Shown here piece after piece: positions 26,681 to 35,994 of a stretch of DNA of 64,000 nt. Each line of letters begins with the position of its first letter. Position 1 is the stretch's first letter. The stretch comes from Longimicrobium sp. Lineage in GTDB: Bacteria; Gemmatimonadota; Gemmatimonadetes; Longimicrobiales; Longimicrobiaceae. The notes below the pieces were generated by a model. The model did no database searches. It was not told the DNA's origin and worked only from the letters and a program-made list of their open reading frames with translations. The stretch spans positions 62,001 to 126,000 of the forward strand of contig NZ_DASVSF010000086.1 of assembly GCF_036388275.1 (NCBI RefSeq), in the 5' to 3' direction. The position numbers and the translations under genes were made by a program.

Positions 26681-27158
26681 GGCTTCATTTTCCGTGGCTT
26701 GCGGTCGGAAATCCTCTCTCGCGTCCATCTACATCCTACTGGCGGCGCGCTTTGATGCGCTGCCGCTCCCCGCCCGTAGTTCTAACCCTCTTCATCCAAG
26801 GGCGGCCCATGTGTACGCGCAATCCACTCCATTGCATCATCCCTCCGGACCATTCTGCTCCAGATCGCCGAAAACCGGACTGAAGAGCACCGGAATGGGC
26901 GCCTAGAAAGCGAGTTCTTTTCCGCCGTGCCCGCCCCAGCCCCAGCCCCATAGGTGCAACCGCAACCGCTCACCGTAGATCCCGCACGGTTGGCGTGCAT
27001 TCTCGCCCAGCCCCGCTATCGAGGTGAGCGCGGGGGAAAAGAGGCCGGTGTGTCCATCTACCTTCATGAAGCGGGCGGCTCGAATCACCTCGCCAGGGAG
27101 TCACGCCATGCCCGTGGCAGAACCCCCATCGGCCCATCCTTTCCCATGAGGTCCCACT
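26681..27158. other. Long, AT-richer gap before the unusual secreted protein
   Basis: About 480 bases with no supported gene and noticeably less GC-rich than most gaps in the window. No clear promoter or repeat family was recognised. The lower GC continues into the gene at 27159. Confidence 0.4.
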
Positions 27159-28907
27159 ATGAAGAAACTGCGTCATATCGTCTCAGCCGCTGTCGGGACC
27201 CTAATCGCCACGACCTCTGCCGCACAGATGGCTCCGGTGACTACTGCCGGCGACCGAGATATCGACGTTCTTCACCCACGGTACTTCGTGCGGATCTATG
27301 AATTGAAAGTCAACGGGGACACCAACGTCGTGCTCACGCAGAGTGAGTCTCTCTCTCGGCGCGTCCATCTGCGGCCGTACGTAGAAGTGGATCGGCGTAG
27401 CACGCTCCACATCGATTTCGACCGGACGTGGATGGCGGCCCAGCCGGATCTTGAGGCGGACATGCTCATCACAGCGGAGGTCGTAGGGCGGGAGGGCTCG
27501 CAGCCGGTAGAAGTGCCTGGCTACCACGTTCTCGGGCGGGCAGCGGATTCTCGCCCCGTGCGCGTGCAATCGGCAGCCGATGTCCACACAGCGCTCATGG
27601 AATTTTCGGATACTTCGGCAATCATAGGCCGGACACTCCGGGAGTTGCGAGAGAGACGATGGGCCGCGGCTGCCGGAGACAACCGCTTCGGGCGCATTCA
27701 GCAGTTCTTGGATCAGAACCGGGCTGAACTGGCGGCGGCCAACGCAGCGCTGACCCAGTTGCGGAGCGATACGGCGGAAGCTTGGCGCGAGGAAGACTCT
27801 GGCCGCCGGGTAGAGCTTGCCGAGCGGATCGCGCGTCTGGAAAGAGCCCATGCAGATTCGAGCGTGCAAATCTCGCGGCTTCAGGGGATGCGTGAGTACA
27901 TCGTCGGAGCCAGCCACCTCCTGGCTGAGCACCACACGGAACTTCTTCCCGCAGTCGCGCGCCTGACGACGCAACAATCTCGCGACGTGCTGAGGATCAT
28001 TGCCCGGAGGAACCGGCGCGATCCCGAGGTGATCACGGCGGTTGCACGCAATATTCAAGAAGATGTAACGGCAATCCGGGCTAGACCCAGCCTCACGGAC
28101 GGGGCAAAGCAATCGGAGTTGACTGATCGGCTAAATATCCTGCGTGGGATAGAAAATGGACTGGAGGAGTTGATCAGGTTCGCAAGCCGCGCATCCAGTT
28201 CGGATCAGGTGGACGCGGTGCAATTGGACCTTCTGCGACCGCTTAAGGAAGTCGACCTCCCGCTGTCGAACGCACCGATCGCCTCCGGGACAGAACTGCT
28301 CCTCCACATCTACAATTTCCGGGACAGCGCCGCGATGAGCCGCCCCTTGGACTTGCGCATGCGAGTGCGGCAGTTCGGGTGGATCCGAAACGTCACTGAT
28401 TCCTACATGTTCTTCTACCGGGCGGGGCTCGGCAGTGAGTATAGAGCCCGGGTGAAGGCCGATTCACTGGAGGCGGCGGCGCTTGCGCAAAGCACGGGAG
28501 TGCCGGGGGTATTCACTGCGGTGACGCCAAGCAACTTCGAGCCGGCACTGGGGGTGTCACTGAGCTGGTCGTACTACCGACGGCGCAGTTCGGAATGGTA
28601 TTCCTCACCGCTTCGCTGGCTCGAGCCGGGCATTGGCCTCAACGTCTCGTTCCCCAGGTTCGGGACGCGCCGCGTGACGATCAGCCGTGCAACTCCGACG
28701 GATTCCACGAGCCCGCTTACCCGTGCGGTGGAGGAAAACCGGCAGCAGATCGGCTTGAGTTCCGGTGTTGTACTCTCGCTTTTCGACGGTGCGCTACAGT
28801 ACACATACGGATACTCGTTGTCGAGCGAAATCAAGCGGCGCTATCACGGGGTCGGCTTCAGCTTCTTCGAGGTGGCGAAGCGGCTCGCCGAGGCGGCACG
28901 CAATTAG
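27159..28907 (+). CDS. Large secreted protein with helical middle and beta-rich C-terminus, unknown
   Basis: 582 aa. Signal peptide at 1-22 (KKLRHIVSAAVGTLIATTSAAQ). Residues 30-130 are strand-rich. Residues about 145-370 are charged and helical (AELAAANAALTQLRSDTAEAW, ERIARLERAHADSSVQISRL), probably coiled coil. From about 440 alternating hydrophobic strands (GVSLSWSYYRR, GIGLNVSFPRF, GVVLSLFDGALQYTYGY, GVGFSFFEVAKRL) look like an outer-membrane barrel edge ending in an amphipathic helix. Codon choice and GC are lower than neighbours. No family recognised; transfer from elsewhere is possible. Confidence 0.75.
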   Translation: MKKLRHIVSAAVGTLIATTSAAQMAPVTTAGDRDIDVLHPRYFVRIYELKVNGDTNVVLTQSESLSRRVHLRPYVEVDRRSTLHIDFDRTWMAAQPDLEADMLITAEVVGREGSQPVEVPGYHVLGRAADSRPVRVQSAADVHTALMEFSDTSAIIGRTLRELRERRWAAAAGDNRFGRIQQFLDQNRAELAAANAALTQLRSDTAEAWREEDSGRRVELAERIARLERAHADSSVQISRLQGMREYIVGASHLLAEHHTELLPAVARLTTQQSRDVLRIIARRNRRDPEVITAVARNIQEDVTAIRARPSLTDGAKQSELTDRLNILRGIENGLEELIRFASRASSSDQVDAVQLDLLRPLKEVDLPLSNAPIASGTELLLHIYNFRDSAAMSRPLDLRMRVRQFGWIRNVTDSYMFFYRAGLGSEYRARVKADSLEAAALAQSTGVPGVFTAVTPSNFEPALGVSLSWSYYRRRSSEWYSSPLRWLEPGIGLNVSFPRFGTRRVTISRATPTDSTSPLTRAVEENRQQIGLSSGVVLSLFDGALQYTYGYSLSSEIKRRYHGVGFSFFEVAKRLAEAARN

Positions 28908-28970
28908 GCTGGGGAGCTTGTCCCCGCGGCCCTGGCCGGCCCGTGACGTCACCATCCGGAATCGTAAGTT

Positions 28971-28998
28971 GGCGCCCCGGGTGCTGGCCCGGGGCGCC
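28971..28998. terminator. Bidirectional intrinsic terminator
   Basis: Perfect 11-bp stem (28971-28981 with 28988-28998), six-base loop, between the convergent gene ends at 28907 and 29031. Confidence 0.75.
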
Positions 28999-29030
28999 CT
29001 TGCCCTTCATCCGCTACTAACCCAAGGTGT

Positions 29031-30311
29031 CTACGGCCGCTTGAACGTGTATTCCCGCAGCGGACTGGTCGGCCCCACCGTCGTCGTCACCACGATCGTG
29101 TTGTCCGGGCCGCGGCGGCCCTGGTAGGTGAAGTCGTCCGTGACCGAGGAGCGGAAGATGAAGCCGTCCTCCGTGCGCTCGACCGTGCCCTCGTCGAAGT
29201 AGGTCTCGCTGTCGATCCACACGCCGTCGCGCACGATGGTCAGGAAGATCGCGATCTCGTAGTGCGTCGTGTTGCCCTGGCCGAACGGGTCGGCCTTCAG
29301 GTATCCGCCCAGCACCTGCACGTTCACCTTGCCGTCGGCGCGCGTCCGCTCGAACACCGGACCGGGCAGCGCCTGGCCCTCCACTCGCAGCAGGTCGAAC
29401 ACCACCGGCTCCGGATCGGGCTCGGGCGGCGCGGGCACCACCACCCGGCCCTCGCCCGTCACGCCCATCGCCGTGGCGCGGATCAGGGCCTCTCCCACCG
29501 CGCGCGCCGTCACCTTGCCCGCGGCATCCACCGTCGCCACGGCCGGGTTGCTGCTGCTCCACTGCACCGGCAGGCCCGGCATCGACTGCCCGGCGGCCGA
29601 CAGCGCCTGCGCCGTGAAGTTCCACGTCTCCGCCGGCTTGAGCTGCACCATCGTGGGCGTCACCTCCACCCGCGCCACCACCGGCAGCGGCTGCATCACC
29701 CGCACGCGGGCCTCGCCCACCTTACCCGCCACGGTCGCGCGGATCACCGCGTCGCCCGGGGCCACCGCCGTCACGCGACCGTCGGCCGCGACCGTCGCCA
29801 CCTGCTCGTTGCTGCTGGACCAGGCCACCGGGAGCCCGCCCACCGGCGCGCTCTCCGCCGTGTAGGCGATGGCGACCACCGTCTGCGCCTCGCCCGCGAA
29901 CAGCGCCAGGTCACCGGGCATCACCACCACGCGGTCCACCCGCGGCGCAGGGGCATTCACCTGCAGCCGCGCCTCGCCCGTCTTGCCTTCCACTGTCGCG
30001 CGGATGAACGCCACACCCGCGTTCCGCGCCGTCACCCGACCCGCCGCGGAAACGCTGGCGACGGCCTCGTCGCTGCTGCTCCACGACACCGCGCGTCCGG
30101 CCAGCACCCGTCCCGCCGCCGAGAGCGGCTCGGCCGCGATCTCCATCTCCGCACCTACCTCCACCGTCAGCGCACCGGGGTTCACGGCCACCGAGGCCAC
30201 CGGCTCCGGCGTGGGCCGTCCGCCCGTCTCCGTCGTACCCTCGCCGCACGCCGCGAGCATCATCATCGTCAGCAGGGCCGCCGCGCCCCGCGCCATCGCG
30301 TTCGTCTTCAT
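29031..30311 (-). CDS. Lipoprotein with three BIG2 (bacterial Ig-like) repeats
   Basis: 426 aa. Lipoprotein signal with lipobox LAAC (MKTNAMARGAAALLTMMMLAAC). Three tandem Ig-like repeats of about 85-90 residues, each with a WSSS(D/N)xxVA(S/T)V core followed by GxVTA and IRAT. A distinct C-terminal domain of about 100 residues (IAIFLTIVRDGVWIDSETYF ... FTYQGRRGPDNTIVVTT) follows. BIG2 domains are surface adhesion or spacer modules. Start is ATG at 30311; the longer frame runs into repeat DNA. Confidence 0.88.
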   Translation of the reverse strand: MKTNAMARGAAALLTMMMLAACGEGTTETGGRPTPEPVASVAVNPGALTVEVGAEMEIAAEPLSAAGRVLAGRAVSWSSSDEAVASVSAAGRVTARNAGVAFIRATVEGKTGEARLQVNAPAPRVDRVVVMPGDLALFAGEAQTVVAIAYTAESAPVGGLPVAWSSSNEQVATVAADGRVTAVAPGDAVIRATVAGKVGEARVRVMQPLPVVARVEVTPTMVQLKPAETWNFTAQALSAAGQSMPGLPVQWSSSNPAVATVDAAGKVTARAVGEALIRATAMGVTGEGRVVVPAPPEPDPEPVVFDLLRVEGQALPGPVFERTRADGKVNVQVLGGYLKADPFGQGNTTHYEIAIFLTIVRDGVWIDSETYFDEGTVERTEDGFIFRSSVTDDFTYQGRRGPDNTIVVTTTVGPTSPLREYTFKRP

Positions 30312-30976
30312 CGTTCGATCTATGCAGATGTGTCTGATCTGACTTCGTGAAGCCGGCACCCGCATCGATTCGGCTGCCGGACGGCGCCCTTCAAGGCAAT
30401 CGGGGTTCCGGTCGCGGCGCGGCAAGGCAACGGATTGGGGCGAACCGAGATGGGCACGAGACGCCATCGAACCGCCCGATGTCGAATGTCACCTGTGCAG
30501 GACACTCGGCCGGCAGTGCGCGTGGACGATGGAGGCGGCGGGACTCGCGCGGCATGCCCGCGCCTGACCGACTGCGGAACAGGAGCCGCGTGGGTGCTGC
30601 GTGAGTTCGCGGGCGATGAGACGGTTCGGGTGAACCGGCAGTTCAGGCCCGCGGGGGCGAGTGTGTGGCGGATACCTCGGTCGCTGCGGTGTTCGGTGCT
30701 CGGCAGGAATGGCTTGGCCGCTCCGTCGGGATAACAACGGGCGCTTCGGCGATGCAGTGCGGGTGCAGGTGAAGTCTCGAACGGCGACGCGTCAGCGCGC
30801 CCGGGCCGAAGCTTTCCGCTGTCCAAGCGGCGGGTTCACCCGCTCACGTAGCTCCTGGCCCACGCTGGCCGGTTGACAAGCGGCCAGCGTGCTCGTCATT
30901 TGGCCGGAACACGGCGGACCGGGCCGGCGCGCAAAGGCGGCCGGCGTTTTCGTTTCGAGCGACGGATGGCGAGCGG
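30312..30976. repeat. Intergenic region with a GTGTGGCGGAT repeat and a hairpin upstream of mqnA
   Basis: No gene. A plus-oriented copy of the dispersed element spans about 30660-30775 (GTGTGTGGCGGATACCTCGG ... TTGGCCGCTCCGTCGGGATA). At 30861-30891 a 10-bp inverted repeat flanks TTGACA (30873-30878), a possible -35 of mqnA, though no good -10 is placed. Confidence 0.65.
30861..30891 (+). promoter_or_regulatory. Inverted repeat enclosing a TTGACA upstream of mqnA
   Basis: CACGCTGGCC (30861-30870) and GGCCAGCGTG (30882-30891) flank TTGACA at 30873-30878, about 86-116 bases before mqnA. It could be an operator over a -35 box or simply a hairpin. Confidence 0.35.
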
Positions 30977-31822
30977 ATGGGCGGTACCGAGGGGGACGGA
31001 GCGGAGGGGCGGCTGCGGCTGGGCCACATCACCTACAGCAACTGCTTTCCCGTTCATGCGCGGCTGATGGACCGCGGGGCGCCGGCGTGGCTGCAGGTGG
31101 TCGAAGGGGTGCCCTCGTACCTGAACGGGCTGCTCGACCGGGGCCGGATCGACGTGGCGCCCTGCTCCAGCATCGAGTTCGCCCGGCATGCGGCGGGCTA
31201 CCGCGTGCTGCCGGACCTGGTAATCGGCTCGAGGGGGCCGGTGCGCAGCATCCTCTTTCTCACCCGCGTGCCTCCGGCGGAGCTGTCGGGGCGCACGGTG
31301 GCGATGCCCACCGCGTCCGCCACGTCGGTGGTGCTGCTGAAGGTGCTGCTGAAGCTTCGCTGGGGCGCCACGCCACGGTTCACCTGGTTCGACCAGGCGC
31401 GCGACGACCCGTTCGCCGCCGGGGCCGACGCGGCGCTGTTCATCGGCGACGTGGCGCTGCGACCGGGGCTTCATCCCGAGGTCCCCACGCGGTTCGACCT
31501 GGGCGCGGAGTGGATGGAGCACACCGGGCTCCCGTTCGCCTTCGCCGTCTGGCAGGCGGGCGGCGGCACGGACGAGCAGCTCGGCCGCCTGCACGCCGAG
31601 CTGCTGGAGTCGCGCGCCTACGGCCTGGAGCACCGCGCCGCCCTCGCGGACCGATACGCCGCGCACTTCGGCTTCACGCCGGAGTTCCTGGACCGCTATT
31701 GGGCCGACCTCTCGTACGAGCTGGATGGGCCCATGCTGCAGGGACTGGCGAAGTTCTACGAGCTGGCCGCGGAGATCGGCGAGATCGAGGCACCCCCGGA
31801 GATCCGCTTCGCCGGCGGGTGA
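30977..31822 (+). CDS. mqnA: Chorismate dehydratase MqnA (futalosine menaquinone pathway)
   Basis: 281 aa, periplasmic-binding-protein-like fold. It dehydrates chorismate to 3-[(1-carboxyvinyl)oxy]benzoate, the entry step of futalosine-route menaquinone synthesis. Family hallmarks are LGHITYSNCFPVH at the start, GVPSYLNGLL, the CSSIEFAR segment and the FIGDVALRP block. Length is as expected. No other mqn gene is in the window. The product would feed the quinone pool used by the VKOR at 18700. Confidence 0.92.
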   Translation: MGGTEGDGAEGRLRLGHITYSNCFPVHARLMDRGAPAWLQVVEGVPSYLNGLLDRGRIDVAPCSSIEFARHAAGYRVLPDLVIGSRGPVRSILFLTRVPPAELSGRTVAMPTASATSVVLLKVLLKLRWGATPRFTWFDQARDDPFAAGADAALFIGDVALRPGLHPEVPTRFDLGAEWMEHTGLPFAFAVWQAGGGTDEQLGRLHAELLESRAYGLEHRAALADRYAAHFGFTPEFLDRYWADLSYELDGPMLQGLAKFYELAAEIGEIEAPPEIRFAGG

Positions 31823-31847
31823 GCGGGAGGAGGACGCGGATCGAGAC

Positions 31848-31885
31848 GAGAACGGCCCCCCGGACATGCGGGAGGGGCCGTTCTC
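31848..31885. terminator. Bidirectional intrinsic terminator
   Basis: GAGAACGGCCCC (31848-31859) pairs perfectly with GGGGCCGTTCTC (31874-31885). It lies between the convergent mqnA and GDSL lipase genes. Confidence 0.75.
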
Positions 31886-31904
31886 GGTCCGGAACCAGCG
31901 TGGA

Positions 31905-33245
31905 TCAGCTGGTCGGAATGGAGGTGCCGTACTTCGCGTTGATCGCCGCGGCGAACGCGTTCGCCAGGATCACGTGCGCCGCCGTGGAGGGGTGCACGCC
32001 GTCGAAGGACATCAGCGCTCCGAAGAAGTTTGGTGCCTGTGTGGCGCCCGGCACCGGGCACGAGTTGAGCACCGCCGCCTGGAACTGGGCGGCGGTCGTT
32101 GCCGAACCCAGCGCCTGGCACTTGCGCAGGTACTGGTAGCGGCCGGCGACCACCGGGGTAGCGCCCTCGCCCTTGTTGTTCTGCAGGAAAGGCAGCAGAA
32201 CCTGGTTCGGGTCCACGTACAGCCAGTTGTTCGCCGTCGCGGCCTGCTGGATGGCCGCGTTGAATGCGTTCACGCGGGCCCCGACGATGGCCTGCTCGCT
32301 GGTGTCGAGCACGTAGGCGCCGCGGCGGGGGTCACCTACCGGGAAGGAGGCTGGATCGCAGTTGATCTCGGGGAAGAGGGTGTCGCCGACGATCTGAAAC
32401 GACACCATGTTCGCCGCCAGCGGATTGGGCTGGCCGAGCGCGTTCACTGGCGAGCAGTTGGCGTTCACCGACTTGCCGTTGAACCGCCCCGTAGCCGCGT
32501 CGCGCGCCAGGAAGAAGTACGCGCCCGGCTGGATGATGGGGGCGGCCTGTACCGCGTTCACCACGCCCACCAGCATGGCGCCCTGCGGGGCGGCGATCTT
32601 GATGGAATCCACCAGCGCGTTCAGCTGCGCCTGGAAGGTGGCCAGCGGGGTAAGCGACGAGTCGGCGCCGGGGGATCGCGGCCCCAGGATGCCGCTGACC
32701 GAAGCCTCGAGCGCGTCGTTGTTCCCGATCCACACCGACACGAACGTCGGCTGGGACTCGATCATGGCCCGCACCTGCGTGCGCGGGCCCACGATCAGGG
32801 TGTGGAGCTGGCCGAGCTGCCCCGACGGGAACACCATCAGGTCGCGCAGGCGCTCGCCCGGAACCGCCAGGTTGCTGACGAACGGCGGGTTGTCGATGCG
32901 TGTGCAGCTATCCGCGGTGCCGAGCCGTCCCGTGGCGCCCAGCGGCGCCAGGAACGGGCGCGGGCACCCGGGGCGCGCGATCAGCGGCGCGTAGAACTGG
33001 CCCCCCGCGCGCTCAGCCAGCAGCACCGGGTAGGCCCGGGTCTGCAGGCTGTCGTTGATGCCGCCGGACTGGTAGCCCGCGGTAATGGAGTTGCCCAGCG
33101 ACACGTAGCGTTGGAACAGCGCGCCACCGGCGAGCGGCACGCGCGGCGACAGCAGCTCGTCGCCGCCGTCCACGCAGGCGCCGAGCAGCACCGTGCCGGC
33201 CAGCGCCGCGGCGCGCAGCACGGTACCCAGCGATCTCTTCTTCAT
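31905..33245 (-). CDS. SGNH/GDSL hydrolase lipoprotein
   Basis: 446 aa. Lipoprotein signal with lipobox LGAC (Cys24). SGNH blocks: block I SLGNSITAGY with Ser53 (Asn replaces Asp of GDS), block III GNND, block V DGVHPS with the Asp-x-x-His dyad. Predicted lipase/esterase at the outer membrane. It lies 41 bases downstream of the FadL-type porin gene in the same direction, so the pair probably forms an operon for freeing and importing fatty acyl chains. Confidence 0.9.
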   Translation of the reverse strand: MKKRSLGTVLRAAALAGTVLLGACVDGGDELLSPRVPLAGGALFQRYVSLGNSITAGYQSGGINDSLQTRAYPVLLAERAGGQFYAPLIARPGCPRPFLAPLGATGRLGTADSCTRIDNPPFVSNLAVPGERLRDLMVFPSGQLGQLHTLIVGPRTQVRAMIESQPTFVSVWIGNNDALEASVSGILGPRSPGADSSLTPLATFQAQLNALVDSIKIAAPQGAMLVGVVNAVQAAPIIQPGAYFFLARDAATGRFNGKSVNANCSPVNALGQPNPLAANMVSFQIVGDTLFPEINCDPASFPVGDPRRGAYVLDTSEQAIVGARVNAFNAAIQQAATANNWLYVDPNQVLLPFLQNNKGEGATPVVAGRYQYLRKCQALGSATTAAQFQAAVLNSCPVPGATQAPNFFGALMSFDGVHPSTAAHVILANAFAAAINAKYGTSIPTS

Positions 33246-33286
33246 GCGATGATCTCCTTCAGCCAGTTCCGTTCGGGGTGTGCGCA

Positions 33287-34615
33287 TCAGGGCTGCTCGG
33301 CGGCCCCGCCGAAGCGGTACGCCAGCGTGAAGTTGAAGACCATGCCGCGCGACTCGTAGATGCCGGCCCGGGGCCCGCCCGGGAGCACGGCGCCCGCGCG
33401 CGGCGGCTGGTTGATGTACTGGAACGAGAAGTCCGTCGAGAGCGCGCGCGTCACGCGGTAGCCCAGCCCCAGCGAGTAGTAGTTGCGCTCACCCTCGGGA
33501 AGCAGCGGCGTGGCGCGGGGCGTCGCCGCCTCGTTGTAGCGGAACCCCGCGCGCACCACCAGCGCGTCCGTCGCCTGGAAGTCGGCGGCCAGGCGGAAGG
33601 TGTTGGCGTCGTTGTAGCCCAGCACCAGCGTGTCGGGCGCGGCGGTCTCGAACTCCACCGGCAGCACGTCGAAGCTGGACCAGTGGGTGCGCTGGAAGTC
33701 GCCCATCAGGTTGATGCGGGGGTGCACCCGCGCGCCCACGCCCACCACCACCTGGCTGGGAAAGGTGAGCGTGGTGCCGACGCCCTGGTCCTTGGGCAGG
33801 CCGGCCGCGATCACCGCGTCCACGGGATCGTTGCCCGTCTTCACGGGGGCGAAGGTGGCATCGCCGTCCAGGTCAACCTCGGCCGAACCCAGGTAGCGGG
33901 CGCCCAGGTACGCGCCTTCACCCAGCTGCAGCATGCCGCCCAGGTGGTACGTCCAGCCGGTGCCTTCGCCAAACAGGTTCACGTCGGCCACCTCGGTGCT
34001 GCCCAGCCCCACGGTCTCGGGGCCGAACTGCCGGCGGCTGACGTCGATCTTCCCCATCACGTAGTCCAGGCCCGCGCCCAGCGAAAGCCGGCCGGGGATC
34101 ACCTGGTACGCCACGGTGGGCTGAATGTAGAAGCCGCGCAGCTGGTTGTCGTACCCGGTGAAGCGGCCCTCGAAGTTGGTGGTGCTGCAGCGGGGGGTCG
34201 TGGCGGGGCACACGTCCCATTCCAGCCCCAGGCCGTACGGCGCCAGCGCGCTGACGCCCACGGCCAGCCGCTCGCTGGCGCGGAAGTTCACGTACGCCTG
34301 CGGAACCGGAACCGTGGCGTCCTCGCGCTCGATGGTGTTGTCCGACGTCGGCGCCATTCCGGGATCGTACTTGAAGGTGTTGCCCGCGCGCACCAGCGCC
34401 ACGCCCACCCCGATGGCCGAGGGGCTCGTCGCCATTCCGGCGGGGTTGAACCACACCGTAGAGCCGTCGTCGCACGGCAGCGCCACGCCGGCGCCGGCGC
34501 GCGCCGCCATGCAGGCGCTCTGCTGATCGACCATGGAGCCCTGCGCGTGCAGCGGGGCTCCGGCCGCCACGCTCACGGCCGCCGCGGCACTGGCGATGGC
34601 CAGACTTCGTCTCAT
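33287..34615 (-). CDS. OmpP1/FadL/TodX family outer-membrane transporter
   Basis: 442 aa. Signal peptide ending AGAPLHA-Q. The FadL N-terminal hatch pattern is present (VALPCDDGSTVWFNPAGMA), then repeated amphipathic strands and a C-terminal aromatic strand (GMVFNFTLAYRFGG). These proteins let hydrophobic compounds such as long-chain fatty acids cross the outer membrane. First gene of the operon with the GDSL lipase. A sigma-70-like promoter is visible at 34714-34743. Confidence 0.9.
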   Translation of the reverse strand: MRRSLAIASAAAAVSVAAGAPLHAQGSMVDQQSACMAARAGAGVALPCDDGSTVWFNPAGMATSPSAIGVGVALVRAGNTFKYDPGMAPTSDNTIEREDATVPVPQAYVNFRASERLAVGVSALAPYGLGLEWDVCPATTPRCSTTNFEGRFTGYDNQLRGFYIQPTVAYQVIPGRLSLGAGLDYVMGKIDVSRRQFGPETVGLGSTEVADVNLFGEGTGWTYHLGGMLQLGEGAYLGARYLGSAEVDLDGDATFAPVKTGNDPVDAVIAAGLPKDQGVGTTLTFPSQVVVGVGARVHPRINLMGDFQRTHWSSFDVLPVEFETAAPDTLVLGYNDANTFRLAADFQATDALVVRAGFRYNEAATPRATPLLPEGERNYYSLGLGYRVTRALSTDFSFQYINQPPRAGAVLPGGPRAGIYESRGMVFNFTLAYRFGGAAEQP

Positions 34616-34713
34616 ACGATCTCCCTGGAAGTGGTGTGAGGGCCCAACGGTTCGCGCCCGGATCGGGGGCGATGCAATGCTGCGCGACGGGAATGGCAGG
34701 CTTTCCGGTGCGC

Positions 34714-34743
34714 ACGATACTGCCCGGCGGCCACCCTCGTCAA
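34714..34743 (-). promoter_or_regulatory. Predicted promoter of the FadL-lipase operon
   Basis: On the minus strand TTGACG (34738-34743) and TATCGT (34714-34719) are 18 bases apart, giving a leader of about 90 bases before the start at 34615. Confidence 0.5.
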
Positions 34744-34790
34744 GCCGAAAATCACAGTAGTTCCGCCGTCTTCCGGTGAGCGTCGCTCAG

Positions 34791-35075
34791 TCAGTTTCCC
34801 CTGGCGGTCAGCGCCACGACCAGCGTGCCGACGGCGTTGGCGACGGCCACGGCGTTCGCCACCACGAAGATGCGGTTCTTGAGGCGCAGGCTGTACACCA
34901 GGAAGAGGGTGCTGGCCAGCGTCTGCAGCCCGAAGAAGAGCGGGTCGATGCCTTCGGGACCCTGCGTGAGCGCACGGATGAAGGTGTAGGTGAGCGAGCC
35001 GGCCAGCACCACGCACGCGGCCCAGCCCACCATCTTCACCCACCCCGTGTCCGACGCGCGCCGATGTGGAGGCAT
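34791..35075 (-). CDS. Small membrane protein, two to three helices
   Basis: 94 aa. Hydrophobic segments at about 14-35 (MVGWAACVVLAGSLTYTFI), 45-62 (LFFGLQTLASTLFLVYSL) and 68-90 (IFVVANAVAVANAVGTLVVAL). The second and third alternate with short charged loops. No family recognised. It lies downstream of, and in the same direction as, the SCO1-like gene with a gap of about 100 bases. Confidence 0.65.
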   Translation of the reverse strand: MPPHRRASDTGWVKMVGWAACVVLAGSLTYTFIRALTQGPEGIDPLFFGLQTLASTLFLVYSLRLKNRIFVVANAVAVANAVGTLVVALTARGN

Positions 35076-35178
35076 TCGTTTTCTGTGAGTACAGGACGCC
35101 CGGAAAAGCCGCGGGTCACATGCACGCGGCGCGCCGGGGGCGCGGCAGGGGCCAGAGAAGTGCCGTGAAGCGAGCCCG

Positions 35179-35841
35179 CTACATCCGGGCGAGCGTGCGA
35201 ATGTCGTGCTCGGCCTGCTCGGGGCTGGCGGCGTCGGAGATGATCACCTGCAGGTCGCCGCGCCGGTCGATGCCGTACACCGCGCCGGGGTGCGCCAGCA
35301 GGCCCGCCGGCTTCGGCGCGTGCTCGCCGTGCTCGCCGTGGGCGGCGCGGGGCTGCGCCGAGTCGGCGATCATCACGTATGCGCCGTACCCCCGGCGAGC
35401 CTGGGCCAGCGACGCACTGTCGCCCGTCAGCGCCACGATGCCGTCGCCGAAGCGGGAGGCGTAGGCCTTGAGGACCGCGGGGGTGTCGCGCTCCGGGTCC
35501 AGCGTCACCAGCACGATCCGCGTGTCGCGGGCTCGGCGGCCGGCGCGCTCCACGGCCCGGGTGAGCTTCTGTAGCGTCAGCGGGCAGACGTCGGGGCAGT
35601 TCGTATAGCCGAAGAACAGCAGCACCGGCGTGCCGCGGAAGGTGGACAGCGTGGTGGGCCGGCCGTCCTGGTCCGTCAGCGCGAAATCCGCCGCGGGGCC
35701 GGTTCCCGTGTAGGTGGTGCCGTGAAAGGCGGGCCCCGGGCGGGGCGCCGTCGCCACGCCGGCACCCACGATCACGGCCAGAGAGGCCGCGACCATCGCC
35801 ACGAGGGGCCAACGGGAGGGGCGGCCTGGATTGCTGGACAT
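35179..35841 (-). CDS. SCO1/SenC family copper chaperone
   Basis: 220 aa from ATG at 35841 (GAAGAG upstream). One N-terminal membrane anchor (PLVAMVAASLAVIVGAGVA), then a thioredoxin fold with the copper-binding C82-P-D-V-C86 and a downstream LLAHPGAVYGID supplying His. A His/Glu-rich insert (HGEHGEHAPK) before it may also hold metal. These proteins deliver copper to the CuA site of cytochrome oxidase. No oxidase subunit genes are in the window. Confidence 0.9.
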   Translation of the reverse strand: MSSNPGRPSRWPLVAMVAASLAVIVGAGVATAPRPGPAFHGTTYTGTGPAADFALTDQDGRPTTLSTFRGTPVLLFFGYTNCPDVCPLTLQKLTRAVERAGRRARDTRIVLVTLDPERDTPAVLKAYASRFGDGIVALTGDSASLAQARRGYGAYVMIADSAQPRAAHGEHGEHAPKPAGLLAHPGAVYGIDRRGDLQVIISDAASPEQAEHDIRTLARM

Positions 35842-35994
35842 CGGCTCTTCGTCTTCGGTTGCCTGCGCGGATCGGCACACAATCTAACATCGGGCGCCAT
35901 CATCCCGAAGAAGCAGCTTCGCACTCGCGCGGGCATGGACCCCGCAGTACGTTGCGCGCCGGCAAACCGGCGGATCACCACGGGGGAGGAGCGG

